From: Candidatus Poribacteria bacterium
Lineage (GTDB): Bacteria > Poribacteria > WGA-4E > WGA-3G
DNA length: 64,000 nt
Direction of reading: 5' to 3'
Assembly: GCA_022821065.1 (NCBI GenBank)
Contig: JAJEEK010000101.1
Location: forward strand, 1-64,000
The number at the start of each line of letters is the position of its first letter. Within the stretch, counting starts at the first letter, position 1. Under the pieces are notes generated by a model. That model was not told the origin of the DNA. It did no database searches and saw only the letters and a list, made by a program, of their open reading frames with translations. The position numbers and the translations under genes are program-made. Below are positions 16,678-25,894 of the stretch, piece after piece.

Positions 16678-17685
16678 TTATAAAGGTAATGGAACGGGTT
16701 GTCCGCTCTCGACGGATTGATATGCGGCGAGAGCGATCTCAACAGCTGCGCGCCCATCTAACCCCGTAATCGGAGGGTCTGTATCGTTTCGGATAGCATC
16801 TACAAAGACGCGAATTTCCTCTTGCACGGGGGGTGGCACCTCAATGTCTGAAATCTTGATCTGCCGTCCATCGCCTTCAAAAGGTTTGATCTGGATCGTA
16901 GCGTTTCCGCCCCACGTCTGTGGGAAATAGATGGTACCGCCTTCACAATCGACGCGTCCGCCATACCCACCGACAGCAGAGATATGGCTGGAGTGGAGCA
17001 GACCAACAGCACCACTGGCAAACTGTAGCGAGGCAAGCACAACATCTGGATAATCGCTCTCTTTTTGGACGTACTGACCGCCAGCAGCATACACAGAGGC
17101 AACATCGCCGCAGGTCCAACGCATGAAGTCGATTTCGTGCGCGTTGATTTCCATGAGGCTCCCACCGGATTTTGCACGTTCCAGTCGCCACGGTTTATAA
17201 CTTCCGCCGCTACGCCACGGGCCACCGATCCGATGCACCATCATGCAGGCAGGCGCGCCGACTTCACCGCTCTGCACAATCTCACGAACCTTAGAATGCG
17301 TCGCGTGGTATCGACAGACGAGACCAATCGTGAGTTTGACGCTGTTAGCTTCTGCCGCGGCGATCATCGCGTCGCATGCATCTAATGTTGGTGCCATCGG
17401 CTTTTCAGAAAAGATGTGTTTGCCAGCGTTGGCAGCATCAACAGCCATCGGTGAGTGCATAAACCCTGGCGACGCGATGAGCACCGCTTGAATCCGATCA
17501 TCAGCGAGTAGTTCGTGGTAGTCCAATACGTAGGAAGTATTGAGGTCTGTCGCCAGTTTTTCCGCAAGGGCTTCCTGCAAATCGCTGACACAGATAATCT
17601 CGATCCCTTCCACTGCGTGTGCGCTGGTAGCAAGGCTTCTGCCCATGCCGCCACACCCAATAACACCAATTCCAATCGTTTCCAT
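16678..17685 (-). CDS. Gfo/Idh/MocA family oxidoreductase (1)
   Basis: NAD(P)-dependent sugar or inositol dehydrogenase of 335 residues. N-terminal Rossmann motif G-V-I-G-C-G-G-M-G at residues 7-15, and the cofactor/substrate motif S-E-K-P-M-A near residue 90 (E-K-P is diagnostic). The C-terminal alpha/beta domain holds M-E-I-N-A-H-E-I-D-F-M-R-W with the catalytic His/Asp region. It could oxidise a uronic acid or other sugar before the mannonate-dehydratase-like step. Spacing from the neighbour is 260 bases, so it has its own promoter region. Confidence 0.92.
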   Translation of the reverse strand: METIGIGVIGCGGMGRSLATSAHAVEGIEIICVSDLQEALAEKLATDLNTSYVLDYHELLADDRIQAVLIASPGFMHSPMAVDAANAGKHIFSEKPMAPTLDACDAMIAAAEANSVKLTIGLVCRYHATHSKVREIVQSGEVGAPACMMVHRIGGPWRSGGSYKPWRLERAKSGGSLMEINAHEIDFMRWTCGDVASVYAAGGQYVQKESDYPDVVLASLQFASGAVGLLHSSHISAVGGYGGRVDCEGGTIYFPQTWGGNATIQIKPFEGDGRQIKISDIEVPPPVQEEIRVFVDAIRNDTDPPITGLDGRAAVEIALAAYQSVESGQPVPLPL

Positions 17686-17708
17686 TTTTTAATTTATTGC
17701 TCCTGGTC

Positions 17709-17886
17709 CGCGCGCCACTTCGTTTCGCGCAGGTTACCGATTGTCCCATACGGATTATTTAAAATAAAAAACAGAACACGTAGTCCGAAACGAAGTGGAG
17801 GACGGATTTAAGAAGCGAACACCGATTGCCAATTCCATATTGTTTAACCGCAAGGTAAATTAAAATTCCGCAAGGTAAATTAAAAT
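17709..17886. repeat. Inverted and direct repeats between dehydrogenase and LamG genes
   Basis: CCACTTCGTTTCG (17716-17728) is complemented by CGAAACGAAGTGG near 17789-17801, a 13-base inverted repeat with about 60 bases between. Then CCGCAAGGTAAATTAAAAT occurs twice in tandem (17848-17866 and 17868-17886); the second copy ends at the LamG stop codon. Confidence 0.7.
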
Positions 17887-18761
17887 CATCTACGTCTTGC
17901 TTTGATGTGTCCCCATGCCGTACTTAAGTGGTTTGCTGACGGGCTAACATCAAGTCCTGTGGCATCCATGTTCTTCTGAACTTCTGCTGCGCTTAGGACT
18001 CGGTCATAAATCCGGAATTCGTCAATATATCCCTGAATCGTATCGCAATTACATCCATCGGATCGGTCACCGATACCGAGGAGGAGTCCACCTTTCGGGA
18101 TTTTCCCGCCGTTCACAGCGTATCTTTTCTCCTGCTTGCCGTTCACATAATAGTGGACCGTTGAACCATCGTAAGTGCCGACGAGATGGAGCCACTCTTC
18201 GATTGGAATGTCTTCAAGGACATTGTCCTTCGCTGCCTGCGTTGACTGTCCACCCGCTCGTATGAAAAAGCCGTGTTGGTTGTCATCGTCGTCGTAGTAG
18301 AGACTTGCGACTGCCGTATTTGCTGGCATATCGTCAAGCGAGATAATCCGATTCCAACTGTCATCCAAGGCGTTAATATAGACCCAGCACTCCAGCGTAA
18401 TTTCATCCCAGTCCCGATCAATTTTCGGAGGGTCTGAATCTTCAACGAGGAGCCGGTCAACGTCGCCATCCAAAAGAATACACTCGCCAACTTTACAATC
18501 AGAGGCAGGGGCGAGTTCTGGATCACCGTGAACCTCAGCAACCAGTCCTGACAAGACATCCGCTGCCTCTGTTTTAATCTTTACGGTGTCTTTGTTGAAA
18601 GACCAGTAGGCGACTAAACCGTCTTCAACTGCACCGACGATTGCATCAGCAGGTTGTGAACTCCACGCTTGCATGACAAGCACGAGAAGGATTATTGTGA
18701 GGAATTGAGAGGTTTTCACAAAACGTGTTTGCTCGGAATAGACACTGTTTTTTAGACGCAT
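17886..18761 (-). CDS. Secreted LamG (concanavalin-like) domain protein
   Basis: About 291 residues: a charged N-terminus and hydrophobic segment (T-I-I-L-L-V-L-V-M) form the signal peptide, then a LamG/Laminin_G_3 fold with G-L-V-A-Y-W-S-F, V-D-R-L-L-V-E, W-D-E-I-T-L-E-C-W-V-Y-I, H-L-V-G-T-Y-D-G-S-T-V-H-Y-Y-V-N-G and G-Y-I-D-E-F-R-I-Y-D-R-V-L-S. The last is the typical closing strand. The start at 18761 has AGGAGGG seven bases upstream; upstream codons are non-homologous. A short basic tail (W-G-H-I-K-A-R-R-R) follows the domain. Likely binds glycans or host matrix, by family. Confidence 0.9.
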   Translation of the reverse strand: MRLKNSVYSEQTRFVKTSQFLTIILLVLVMQAWSSQPADAIVGAVEDGLVAYWSFNKDTVKIKTEAADVLSGLVAEVHGDPELAPASDCKVGECILLDGDVDRLLVEDSDPPKIDRDWDEITLECWVYINALDDSWNRIISLDDMPANTAVASLYYDDDDNQHGFFIRAGGQSTQAAKDNVLEDIPIEEWLHLVGTYDGSTVHYYVNGKQEKRYAVNGGKIPKGGLLLGIGDRSDGCNCDTIQGYIDEFRIYDRVLSAAEVQKNMDATGLDVSPSANHLSTAWGHIKARRR

Positions 18762-18841
18762 GATTGATTCCCTCCTTCTAACTGATGAAGTCATTAGTTT
18801 TTTCCGGCACAAAAAATCCGGACTGATGGCTGACAACTCTT

Positions 18842-20233
18842 CTAAAACATGTCGCGCATGGCGCGTTCACGTCTGTCGGCAACTTGACGTTCACGTTCCT
18901 CATCAGATACCTGATTGATTTGTTCGGCACTGATGGGACGGTACTCAGCGACTTCGCTCCGCCGCTTGAACACTCGGAAATAGTCGAATCGTGTTAGCGT
19001 CGGTGGGATATTCCCTGGGCAGAGGGCATGTAAACCGACATCCACGGCTTCGCCCATACCGACGTTCGTTTGTCCGCAACTCCGCCACCGGATACCGTCT
19101 TCACTGGCAAAAGAAGAGAATTGGTTCCCGCGGCGTTCTAACCTTAAGAAAAGTTCTCTGGCATTTCTAAGTCCCGCAGCGCGTCCGCGTAGGTTAAATA
19201 CCCGTCCGACATGGCGTTCAAATCGGACATCACCTCTGAAGGCGTGTGGACCTGATGTTTTCTCAAGTCTGAGAAAACGATTTGCATTTTTCCAGATCAA
19301 TAAACCGCCGTGTTCTCTGAGTTGTGGTGTAACGCGGATACGCGTCTCAATGGCGAAATCACCCGGAACTCTCATGAGGAGCCGCGGCGCGCTCATATCG
19401 CCACCACCGCCGTTTCCGTGCCAGAGGTCCTGTCCAGGTTCCGTTCGCATTTCTAAGTATCCTTGTCGTTCCGCCCACGCACCACCACCTTGCGGGTCTT
19501 CCCATCGCCATTCCGGTCGCATCCGGTTACCGATAAATTCGTCTTCAAACACGAGCTCTGTGAATTCACCGGAGGACGCCCATCCCTCAATTTTGATAGC
19601 GGAGATAGAGTCCCCAAAGTTTTGGGGGAGCAGATGCAGGTTCGGTAATTCTTTCTTATATTCACTCGGTTCCATACGGATCGGTATACTGGCACCCTCA
19701 AACTCAGGGTGTTCGTAAAAAACGACCTCCGCACCATCTCGGGGGAAATCCGGTCCCTTAAAAATACGGATCGATGAAATCCGATCTTCAAACCAAGTGC
19801 CACCTTGTGGATCGCGTAGGTTAATAATATCACGCAAGATCGTGATTTTTCTGCCACGGAATTCGACGTGTTCATAGCAGTCAACAATCAACGGGATCGT
19901 GCCCCATTCAGGGCCAGGAACGTCTAACGATGAACCGAAGTTGATTGATGAGATTCTGTCAGCGAAGTTGTAAGCGGTGTCATGGAGGTTCGGGTAAAAT
20001 CCAGGACCGAGTGCCAATCTCTTACCTTGATAGTCGCGATGCTGGTGAAGGATGACCTTATAATTCGGGTTCGACGAGAAACTTGGCCCTTTGTAGACCC
20101 GAAGTGAAGAAATATTGTCTTGAAATCCGATGTGCCCTGTAAAAGGAACCGGTTCTACGACATATCCCATTCTACCCCGGTAATTTGTATGTTGGAACAC
20201 CTCAACAATGAGGCGCGGTATGACAACTGGCAT
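18842..20233 (-). CDS. Beta/gamma-crystallin-like repeat protein with DUF1349-like domain
   Basis: A 463-residue protein. Four crystallin-type motifs are seen near residues 10-50, 60-100, 117-160 and 169-216. Each begins with an aromatic-rich strand (V-F-Q-H-T-N-Y-R-G, L-H-Q-H-R-D-Y-Q-G, C-Y-E-H-V-E-F-R-G, F-Y-E-H-P-E-F-E-G) and closes with D-x-I-S-S/A-I/L. Residues 225-425 then resemble the DUF1349 concanavalin-like fold (W-R-W-E-D-P, G-G-L-L-I-W, F-A-S-E-D-G-I-R-W). The C-terminus is highly charged. No signal peptide is seen despite an extracellular-type fold. Microbial crystallin folds often bind Ca2+, but the canonical N/D-N/D-x-x-S/T-S site appears in part only (D-N-I-S-S, D-R-I-S-S). 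Confidence 0.8.
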   Translation of the reverse strand: MPVVIPRLIVEVFQHTNYRGRMGYVVEPVPFTGHIGFQDNISSLRVYKGPSFSSNPNYKVILHQHRDYQGKRLALGPGFYPNLHDTAYNFADRISSINFGSSLDVPGPEWGTIPLIVDCYEHVEFRGRKITILRDIINLRDPQGGTWFEDRISSIRIFKGPDFPRDGAEVVFYEHPEFEGASIPIRMEPSEYKKELPNLHLLPQNFGDSISAIKIEGWASSGEFTELVFEDEFIGNRMRPEWRWEDPQGGGAWAERQGYLEMRTEPGQDLWHGNGGGGDMSAPRLLMRVPGDFAIETRIRVTPQLREHGGLLIWKNANRFLRLEKTSGPHAFRGDVRFERHVGRVFNLRGRAAGLRNARELFLRLERRGNQFSSFASEDGIRWRSCGQTNVGMGEAVDVGLHALCPGNIPPTLTRFDYFRVFKRRSEVAEYRPISAEQINQVSDEERERQVADRRERAMRDMF

Positions 20234-20244
20234 TTTTTTCTCCT

Positions 20245-20402
20245 TTTTTGAATGGCTATCGGCGATTAGCCGTCAGCGGTCAGCGAATTAGCCTTCAGCC
20301 ATCAGCAGTCAGCAAAGAAGCAGTCGGCAAAGAAACCGACAGCCGACTGCCGATAGCCGATAGCCATTCTTCTGATAGCCGATAGCCGATAGCCATTTGA
20401 AA
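20245..20402. repeat. Family A intergenic palindromic repeat
   Basis: Dense array of GCCATCAGC, GCCGTCAGC and GATAGCCGATAGCC units in both orientations (GGCTATCGGCGATTAGCC at the left edge, ATAGCCGATAGCCATT at the right edge). Together they can fold into a long imperfect hairpin. Between two genes, with nothing coding. Confidence 0.8.
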
Positions 20403-20472
20403 GTGATTCGGACGTATCTTTATATTTTCGATTGAGTGTTGGCACTTAGTGATGCCATGTATCTATTTGTCT

Positions 20473-21570
20473 TTATCTGCTATTGATGGTTGCTTCATAG
20501 ATTTGTGCGTACCCCGTCCGGTCGGATGTGAATACGATATGTTTCTCGTCAGGACTGAAAGATGGGTGCGGGTGCGTATGCTGCGGCGCGTAAACCTGAA
20601 TGGGCCCGTCGGCATAAGGAAACGGAGCGTTCCAATGTTCTCCAATAGATGACGCAGCCGCGTAGCACAACGTTTTCGGTTCGCCGATCCCGTCGCGTGG
20701 ATCGAAAATTTGAATACCGATATCTGGAAAGTTGGTATCCGCGACCATACATGTACCAGTGGGGTTGCTAATCGCGTGCCAAGCGTTGAAAGTTGCCACC
20801 TGTCGTTGTGTGCCTGTATCAACATTAATACATCTGATGCCTCGGGGCCAGTCAACGAAAGCGAGTTCACGTGTCCCCGGAATCCATGTTTCGTGTGTAA
20901 TCCACTCATTCTTTTCCACATTGCGGGCATAGAGTCGGCGATTCCCGCTACCATCGCGATGAATTATCCATAGCCGATCGGTGAGGGGGCCAGCATAGTA
21001 GAGCAGATTCGCGTCGTCTGGGCAGAATTGAAGGTGTCCGATACTGTCCCGCCGAAGAATGATGTCGCTCTCACCGGTGTGCGTATCTATGATAGCGAGT
21101 GCAGATTCCTCACCGACGTTGAATCTGACTGCCCACCATCTATCGTCGTGGCTGAGGGCGGTTGTCCCCATCGCGGTGGCGACCATACCTTCATCTCTCA
21201 TCGCCGTTGCAACAAAGTTAATAAGCTCTCGCTCTTCAAGCGTCTCCAAATCGAGTCGCCACCCGCTTGTACCTGCAGTAAAGAAGATCGTCTCTCCATT
21301 ATGCGACGGATGTACAGACCATTCTGCGATGTCGGTTCTGTCTGTCAATTGACAAAGTTCACCTGTCGCGCGTTCTTCTGCGAATATCTGTGGTATTCCG
21401 GTTCGGTTTGAAATAAAAATGAGGCGTTGCATCGCGTCGTCGTACGCCGGTATTATAAAGAACGGGTGGTGATGCGGTGCGGACGCAGTCGTGACCTGCC
21501 GAATACGCGTTCCTGTGCGCCGGTCATAAAAGGTTCGAGATTCGGATCCGTAAACGGTGCCTTTCGCCAT
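20473..21570 (-). CDS. Oligogalacturonate-lyase-like beta-propeller protein
   Basis: A 365-residue seven-bladed propeller resembling PL22 oligogalacturonate lyases, which cleave unsaturated or short galacturonate chains in the cytoplasm with a metal bound by His residues. Seen: T-F-Y-D-R-R-T-G near residue 13, T-A-S-A-P-H-H-H-P-F-F, blades marked by D-x-x-T-G, H-E-T-W-I-P-G-T-R-E-L near residue 240 and H-P-H-P-S-F-S-P-D-E-K-H-I-V near residue 338. No signal peptide. Catalysis rather than mere propeller folding is inferred from the conserved His pattern. A TolB-like binding protein is the alternative. Confidence 0.78.
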   Translation of the reverse strand: MAKGTVYGSESRTFYDRRTGTRIRQVTTASAPHHHPFFIIPAYDDAMQRLIFISNRTGIPQIFAEERATGELCQLTDRTDIAEWSVHPSHNGETIFFTAGTSGWRLDLETLEERELINFVATAMRDEGMVATAMGTTALSHDDRWWAVRFNVGEESALAIIDTHTGESDIILRRDSIGHLQFCPDDANLLYYAGPLTDRLWIIHRDGSGNRRLYARNVEKNEWITHETWIPGTRELAFVDWPRGIRCINVDTGTQRQVATFNAWHAISNPTGTCMVADTNFPDIGIQIFDPRDGIGEPKTLCYAAASSIGEHWNAPFPYADGPIQVYAPQHTHPHPSFSPDEKHIVFTSDRTGYAQIYEATINSR

Positions 21571-21676
21571 TTACCATTTACCAGTAACCAGTTACCAGTT
21601 ACGAAATAAAGAGACACTTGGATAACATAACCTCTCTTAACTCGAAACTGTTAACTGGGTACTGGTTACTCCTCCT
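21568..21676. repeat. Family B intergenic palindromic repeat
   Basis: TTACCAGTAACCAGTTACC units on the left and AACTGGGTACTGGTTAC on the right enclose the AAGAGA...TCTCTT hairpin. The core from about 21607 to 21641 is identical to the copy at 12860-12894. It sits between the propeller and isomerase genes. Confidence 0.85.
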
Positions 21677-21688
21677 CGTTTAAACTTT

Positions 21689-22687
21689 CTATTCCTCAAA
21701 TGCGGCATCAAATGCGACAGCAGACGGTTCAAAATCGTAACCTTTGACTGCAGCACAAGACTCACGGGCACCGTGTTCTCGATCCATACCACTGTCTTCC
21801 CATTCAATCGAAAGCGGACCGTCATATTCCATATTATTGAGTGCACGGATGATCGCCTCAAAATTGATGCTGCCGCGACCGATAGAACGAAAATCCCAGT
21901 ATCTTTGTGCATCACCGAAGTTCAGGTGTCCACCGAAAACACCGGATAGTCTCGGTGTGTCTGACCACCAAACATCCTTCATGTGAACGTGATAGATCCG
22001 ATCGCTCAACCGTTCAAGGAAAGCGACATAATCAACACCTTGATAGCCGAGATGGCTTGGGTCGTAATTGAACCCAAACGTTTCTCTGCCGTTGACGGCT
22101 TCGATTGCGCGTTCGGCAGTGACAACATCGAACGCGATTTCGGTCGGGTGTACTTCGAGTCCAAACTTGACACCGACTTCATCGAATACATCAAAAATCG
22201 GGTTCCAGCGGTTCGCGAAGTCTTCAAAACCGGCATCAATCTGTCCGGGATCATTCGGTGGGAACGAGTAAAGAAGATGCCATATTGAGCTGCCAGTAAA
22301 ACCGTTGACGACGTTGACGCCAAGTTTCGCAGCGGCGCGAGCGGTGTTTTTCATCTCTTCTGCAGCACGTTCTTGAACGCCTGCTGGATCGCCATCGCCC
22401 CAGATCGATTCTGAGAGAATCGCCTGATGTCGGTTGTCAATATTATCACACACCGCCTGCCCGACGAGATGATTGCTGATTGACCAGACTTTTAGACCGT
22501 ACTTCGCAAGCAGGTCGTGTCTGCCTTGGCAGTAGCTGTCATCTGCGAGTGCTTTATCGACTTCAAAGTGGTCACCCCAGCAGGCGAGCTCTAAACCGTC
22601 GTAGCCCCATCCACTTGCCTTCTCTGCTAATTCTTCTAACGTTAAATCTGCCCATTGGCCTGTAAAGAGTGTTACAGGTCTTGCCAT
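21689..22687 (-). CDS. Sugar phosphate isomerase/epimerase (TIM barrel, AP_endonuc_2)
   Basis: A 332-residue xylose-isomerase-like TIM barrel. Seen: [24 protein letters not shown] with the metal Glu, N-Y-D-P-S-H-L near residue 210, Y-H-V-H-M-K-D and S-I-E-W-E-D. This matches inosose isomerase / dehydratase or tagatose-epimerase relatives. ATG 22687 has AAGGAGA before it; the longer frame is dropped. It follows a Gfo/Idh/MocA gene by 11 bases, a pair typical of sugar or inositol oxidation then isomerisation. Confidence 0.9.
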   Translation of the reverse strand: MARPVTLFTGQWADLTLEELAEKASGWGYDGLELACWGDHFEVDKALADDSYCQGRHDLLAKYGLKVWSISNHLVGQAVCDNIDNRHQAILSESIWGDGDPAGVQERAAEEMKNTARAAAKLGVNVVNGFTGSSIWHLLYSFPPNDPGQIDAGFEDFANRWNPIFDVFDEVGVKFGLEVHPTEIAFDVVTAERAIEAVNGRETFGFNYDPSHLGYQGVDYVAFLERLSDRIYHVHMKDVWWSDTPRLSGVFGGHLNFGDAQRYWDFRSIGRGSINFEAIIRALNNMEYDGPLSIEWEDSGMDREHGARESCAAVKGYDFEPSAVAFDAAFEE

Positions 22688-22698
22688 AATAGTCTCCT

Positions 22699-23871
22699 TT
22701 ATGCAGGTGGCGTATAACTTGCGTCGATCCACGCACGCTGTTTGCCGCTCTCTACGGCTGCGTTGATGAAATGTACCCCGCGTGCACCATCTTGGACGGT
22801 CGGGAAATCCGTATCGAATTCGGACGGGGCTTCCCCCGCGATTTTTGCAGCGATTGTCCGAGCAGCGTTGACATAGATGTTCGCGAACGCCTCAATAAAC
22901 GCTTCGGGGTGTCCGAAAGGTATCCGTGAGTTGTGCTGGACAACCTCTGCCAGATAGTCGTTTCCGCGTTTGTAAACCTGTTCAGGACCATCGGGAAACC
23001 GAACGTAGAGATAATTCGGATTTTCTTGGTGCCATTCCAATGAGGCATCTGTGCCGTAGACGCGGATCCGTAGGTTGTTCTCCTCACCCACTGAAATCTG
23101 TGAAGCGTAGAGGACACCGCGGACACCGTTTTCATAATGTACCAGCAGATTCCCATCATCTTCTAACAAGCGTCCCTCTACGAAGGTGGTCATGTCTGCG
23201 CAGATTTCTTCGATGTCCAGCCCGGTGATGTAGTGCGCTAAGTTTTCGGCGTGCGAGCCGATGTCCCCGATACAAGAAGAGGCACCCGCTTGTTTGGGAT
23301 CGGTGCGCCAGACGGCTTGTTTGGCACCTTCGTCTTCCAGAAACGTCGCGAGCCAACCTTGCGGATATTCTACAACGATTTTGCGGAGTGTTCCGAGTTT
23401 TCCAGCTTTCACGAGTTCGCGCGCCTGCTTCACCATCGGGTAGCCGGTGTAATTGTGTGTGAGCGCAAAGACAACATCGTGCTGTTTGACAAGTTGGCAC
23501 AACGCCTCAGCATCGGCAACTGTCGTCGTCATCGGTTTATCACAGACGACGTGGAATCCGGATTCAATGAAGGTTTTGGCGACATCGAAATGGATGTGAT
23601 TCGGTGTCACGATCGACACGAAATCAATGCGTTCACCTTCAGGGAGTTCGCGCTCTTTCTCTGCCATCTCTTTGTAAGAACCGTAGACACGGTTGGCATC
23701 AAGGAAGAGTTCTGTCCCTTGTTGACGTGATTTTTCGGGTGATGATGAGAACGCACCGGCGACGAGTTCGATTTCGCCGTCGAGTGCTGCAGCTTTACGA
23801 TGCACAGCACCGATAAACGCGTCCGGGCCGCCTCCCACCATACCGTAACGTATTTTCCTTCCCAGTGGCAT
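22699..23871 (-). CDS. Gfo/Idh/MocA family oxidoreductase (2)
   Basis: A 390-residue NAD(P)-dependent dehydrogenase. Motifs: [10 protein letters not shown] near residue 10, V-V-C-D-K-P-M-T (the E/D-K-P signature, here D-K-P), [10 protein letters not shown] in the catalytic domain. The middle insertion ([11 protein letters not shown]) is typical of the longer subfamily. The isomerase begins 11 bases after its stop. A possible promoter lies upstream: TTGAAA-N17-GATAAT on the minus strand near 23950-23980. Confidence 0.92.
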   Translation of the reverse strand: MPLGRKIRYGMVGGGPDAFIGAVHRKAAALDGEIELVAGAFSSSPEKSRQQGTELFLDANRVYGSYKEMAEKERELPEGERIDFVSIVTPNHIHFDVAKTFIESGFHVVCDKPMTTTVADAEALCQLVKQHDVVFALTHNYTGYPMVKQARELVKAGKLGTLRKIVVEYPQGWLATFLEDEGAKQAVWRTDPKQAGASSCIGDIGSHAENLAHYITGLDIEEICADMTTFVEGRLLEDDGNLLVHYENGVRGVLYASQISVGEENNLRIRVYGTDASLEWHQENPNYLYVRFPDGPEQVYKRGNDYLAEVVQHNSRIPFGHPEAFIEAFANIYVNAARTIAAKIAGEAPSEFDTDFPTVQDGARGVHFINAAVESGKQRAWIDASYTPPA

Positions 23872-24107
23872 CTTGCGTATTTTCTCCTTTGATATATAAT
23901 ATGGGCTTGCAAGTGCGCCCTATACGGATATGTTAATTCCATTATACATTATCTCATATCTGACGATTTTTTTCAAGGTTTTTGTCGCAACGGGTGTGCA
24001 AAGCAGAAAAAAAGATGCATGAAAAAGGAATGTATGGTACACTAATTCAATAGTGGCTGTCCACTGATATTATATTCGACAGTTAGTGTAATTGGAGGAA
24101 ATGGAAT

Positions 24108-24941
24108 TTGTCAGCCGAACTCCTTAATGGTAGCCGTCTTGCGCAGCGTGTCCGGAGCCAGATCCGGCGTAAAATCAAAAAGCTCACGTTTACACCCGGT
24201 CTCGCTGTTGTTCAAGTCGGCAATGACCCCGCATCAACACTCTACATTAAACATAAACAGCGCGATTGTGAGAAGGTCCATTTTCACTCCGAAGTTCATC
24301 ACCTCCCCGCAAACATCAGCCAAGAAACCCTTATAGAGCATATTGAAACCTTGAATGCGCGACCGGATATCCACGGGATGTTAGTCCAAATGCCGCTGCC
24401 GGAGGGTATCGATAAAGCGTCCGTTATTGACAGGATCGCGCCGCATAAAGATGCGGATGGCCTAAATCCTGTTAATTTAGGGAACCTCCTTATTAACAGA
24501 GAGGGTGTGACACCGTGTACACCGACCGGCATAATTCGTCTTATCGAATTGAGCGGCGAAAAAATTGAAGGTAAGCATGCGGTCTGTGTCGGTAGAAGCC
24601 CACTTGTGGGTAAACCGGTCGGACTGATGCTTCTGAATCGGAACGCTACTGTTACGTATTGCCATTCGCGCACAGCAGACTTGAAAGCAGAGACGCGGAA
24701 AGCGGACATCCTTGTTGTCGCTATCGGTAGAACTGAGTTCATTACTGCAGATATGGTGAAACCGGGAGCGATCGTGATTGATGTCGGTATCAATCATGTG
24801 GATGGACGTGCGATCGGTGATGTACAATTTCAGGACGTAAAAGAGGTGGCTGGATTTATCACGCCGGTTCCAGGGGGTGTAGGACCTATGACGCGTGCGA
24901 TGTTGTTAGCAAACACACTGAAATTAGCGATTGGAGGCTAA
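24108..24941 (+). CDS. folD: Methylenetetrahydrofolate dehydrogenase / methenyl-THF cyclohydrolase
   Basis: Bifunctional FolD, 277 residues, producing 10-formyl-THF for purines and initiator tRNA. Seen: A-S-T-L-Y-I-K-H-K-Q with the catalytic Lys region, H-G-M-L-V-Q-M-P-L-P, D-A-D-G-L-N-P, C-T-P-T-G-I, G-R-S-P-L-V-G-K-P and P-V-P-G-G-V-G-P-M-T. The start is TTG at 24108, eight bases after GGAGGA; the ATG at 24101 is out of frame. An SDR gene begins three bases after its stop, so they are co-transcribed. Confidence 0.96.
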   Translation: MSAELLNGSRLAQRVRSQIRRKIKKLTFTPGLAVVQVGNDPASTLYIKHKQRDCEKVHFHSEVHHLPANISQETLIEHIETLNARPDIHGMLVQMPLPEGIDKASVIDRIAPHKDADGLNPVNLGNLLINREGVTPCTPTGIIRLIELSGEKIEGKHAVCVGRSPLVGKPVGLMLLNRNATVTYCHSRTADLKAETRKADILVVAIGRTEFITADMVKPGAIVIDVGINHVDGRAIGDVQFQDVKEVAGFITPVPGGVGPMTRAMLLANTLKLAIGG

Positions 24942-24944
24942 AAT

Positions 24945-25709
24945 ATGGCATTTCCAGGATTTGAGTTGAAAGACAAGGTGATGTTAATCACAGGTTCGGG
25001 CAAAGGCATCGGTAGAGGGATCGCCCTCGCAGCTGCACAGATGGGAGCGAAGGTTATTTTAAATAGCCGTACACCGTCTGATCTCGAAGAGGTCGCAAAC
25101 GAAATTCGTGTAAACGGTGGTGAAGCGGAATCCGTTGTATTTGATGTCAGCAATATGTCGCAGATTACCAAAGGGGCACAAGAAGCGATTGATATCTGGG
25201 GACGGGTAGACGTTCTTGTAAACAACGCCGGAACCAACCGCCCGAAACCCGCACTTGAACTCACCGAAGAGGATTGGGATGCGATCTACGACCTGAACCT
25301 CAAAGGTCTATTCTTTTTAACACAGACGCTTGTTAAACCGATGCTCGAACGCGAAAGCGGTAAGATCATAAACATCTCGTCAACGATGGGATTGGTCGGC
25401 GGCCCGTTGCGTACTGCGTATTCTGGAAGCAAGGGTGGCGTTGTTTTACTAACCAAAGGACTCGCAGTTGAATGGGCACCGCACAACGTTACGGTGAATG
25501 CTGTCGCACCTGCGTTTACGCGAACCCCACTTGCGGATGTGCTTTTACAACGCAAGGAATTTTATGAGGATGTTGTCCGCCGTATTCCGATGGGACGTGT
25601 CGGTGAGGTGGACGAAGTCGTCGGCGCAGTGCTGTTTTTAGCATCAGATGCCGCGAACTGGGTGACAGGTCAAACGATCGCAGTTGATGGCGGCTGGGTT
25701 GCGTGGTAA
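24945..25709 (+). CDS. Short-chain dehydrogenase/reductase (SDR)
   Basis: A classical 254-residue SDR. Cofactor site T-G-S-G-K-G-I-G near residue 16, N-N-A-G near 91, catalytic S-S-T-M-G and Y-S-G-S-K, and a C-terminal G-Q-T-I-A-V-D-G-G-W. Closest look is gluconate or 3-oxoacyl reductase. It is coupled to folD by a three-base gap, probably by chance of operon layout, so its substrate is unknown. A terminator follows. Confidence 0.93.
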   Translation: MAFPGFELKDKVMLITGSGKGIGRGIALAAAQMGAKVILNSRTPSDLEEVANEIRVNGGEAESVVFDVSNMSQITKGAQEAIDIWGRVDVLVNNAGTNRPKPALELTEEDWDAIYDLNLKGLFFLTQTLVKPMLERESGKIINISSTMGLVGGPLRTAYSGSKGGVVLLTKGLAVEWAPHNVTVNAVAPAFTRTPLADVLLQRKEFYEDVVRRIPMGRVGEVDEVVGAVLFLASDAANWVTGQTIAVDGGWVAW

Positions 25710-25769
25710 CGCACGCGATTTGGCTAACGCATATGAATACGACTCAAGTTTGCACCTAAGTATATAAAC

Positions 25770-25797
25770 AGCGTCTTAAGGTAGGACGCTTTCTTTT
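25770..25797 (+). terminator. Intrinsic terminator after the SDR gene
   Basis: AGCGTC at 25770-25775 pairs with GACGCT at 25785-25790 across a nine-base loop, followed by TTCTTTT. Confidence 0.8.
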
Positions 25798-25894
25798 ACA
25801 TGGATTTATAGCAAAACCGATAACTTTGTGTAAATCCCATCTTAAAAACTAAAAAATAAACAGATAGAGGAAACTCTAATCTGGAGGAATAAAT

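Noticed and set aside
20245..20402. CRISPR array
   Set aside because: Repeats are short, variable, in both orientations, with no uniform spacers and no cas genes nearby.
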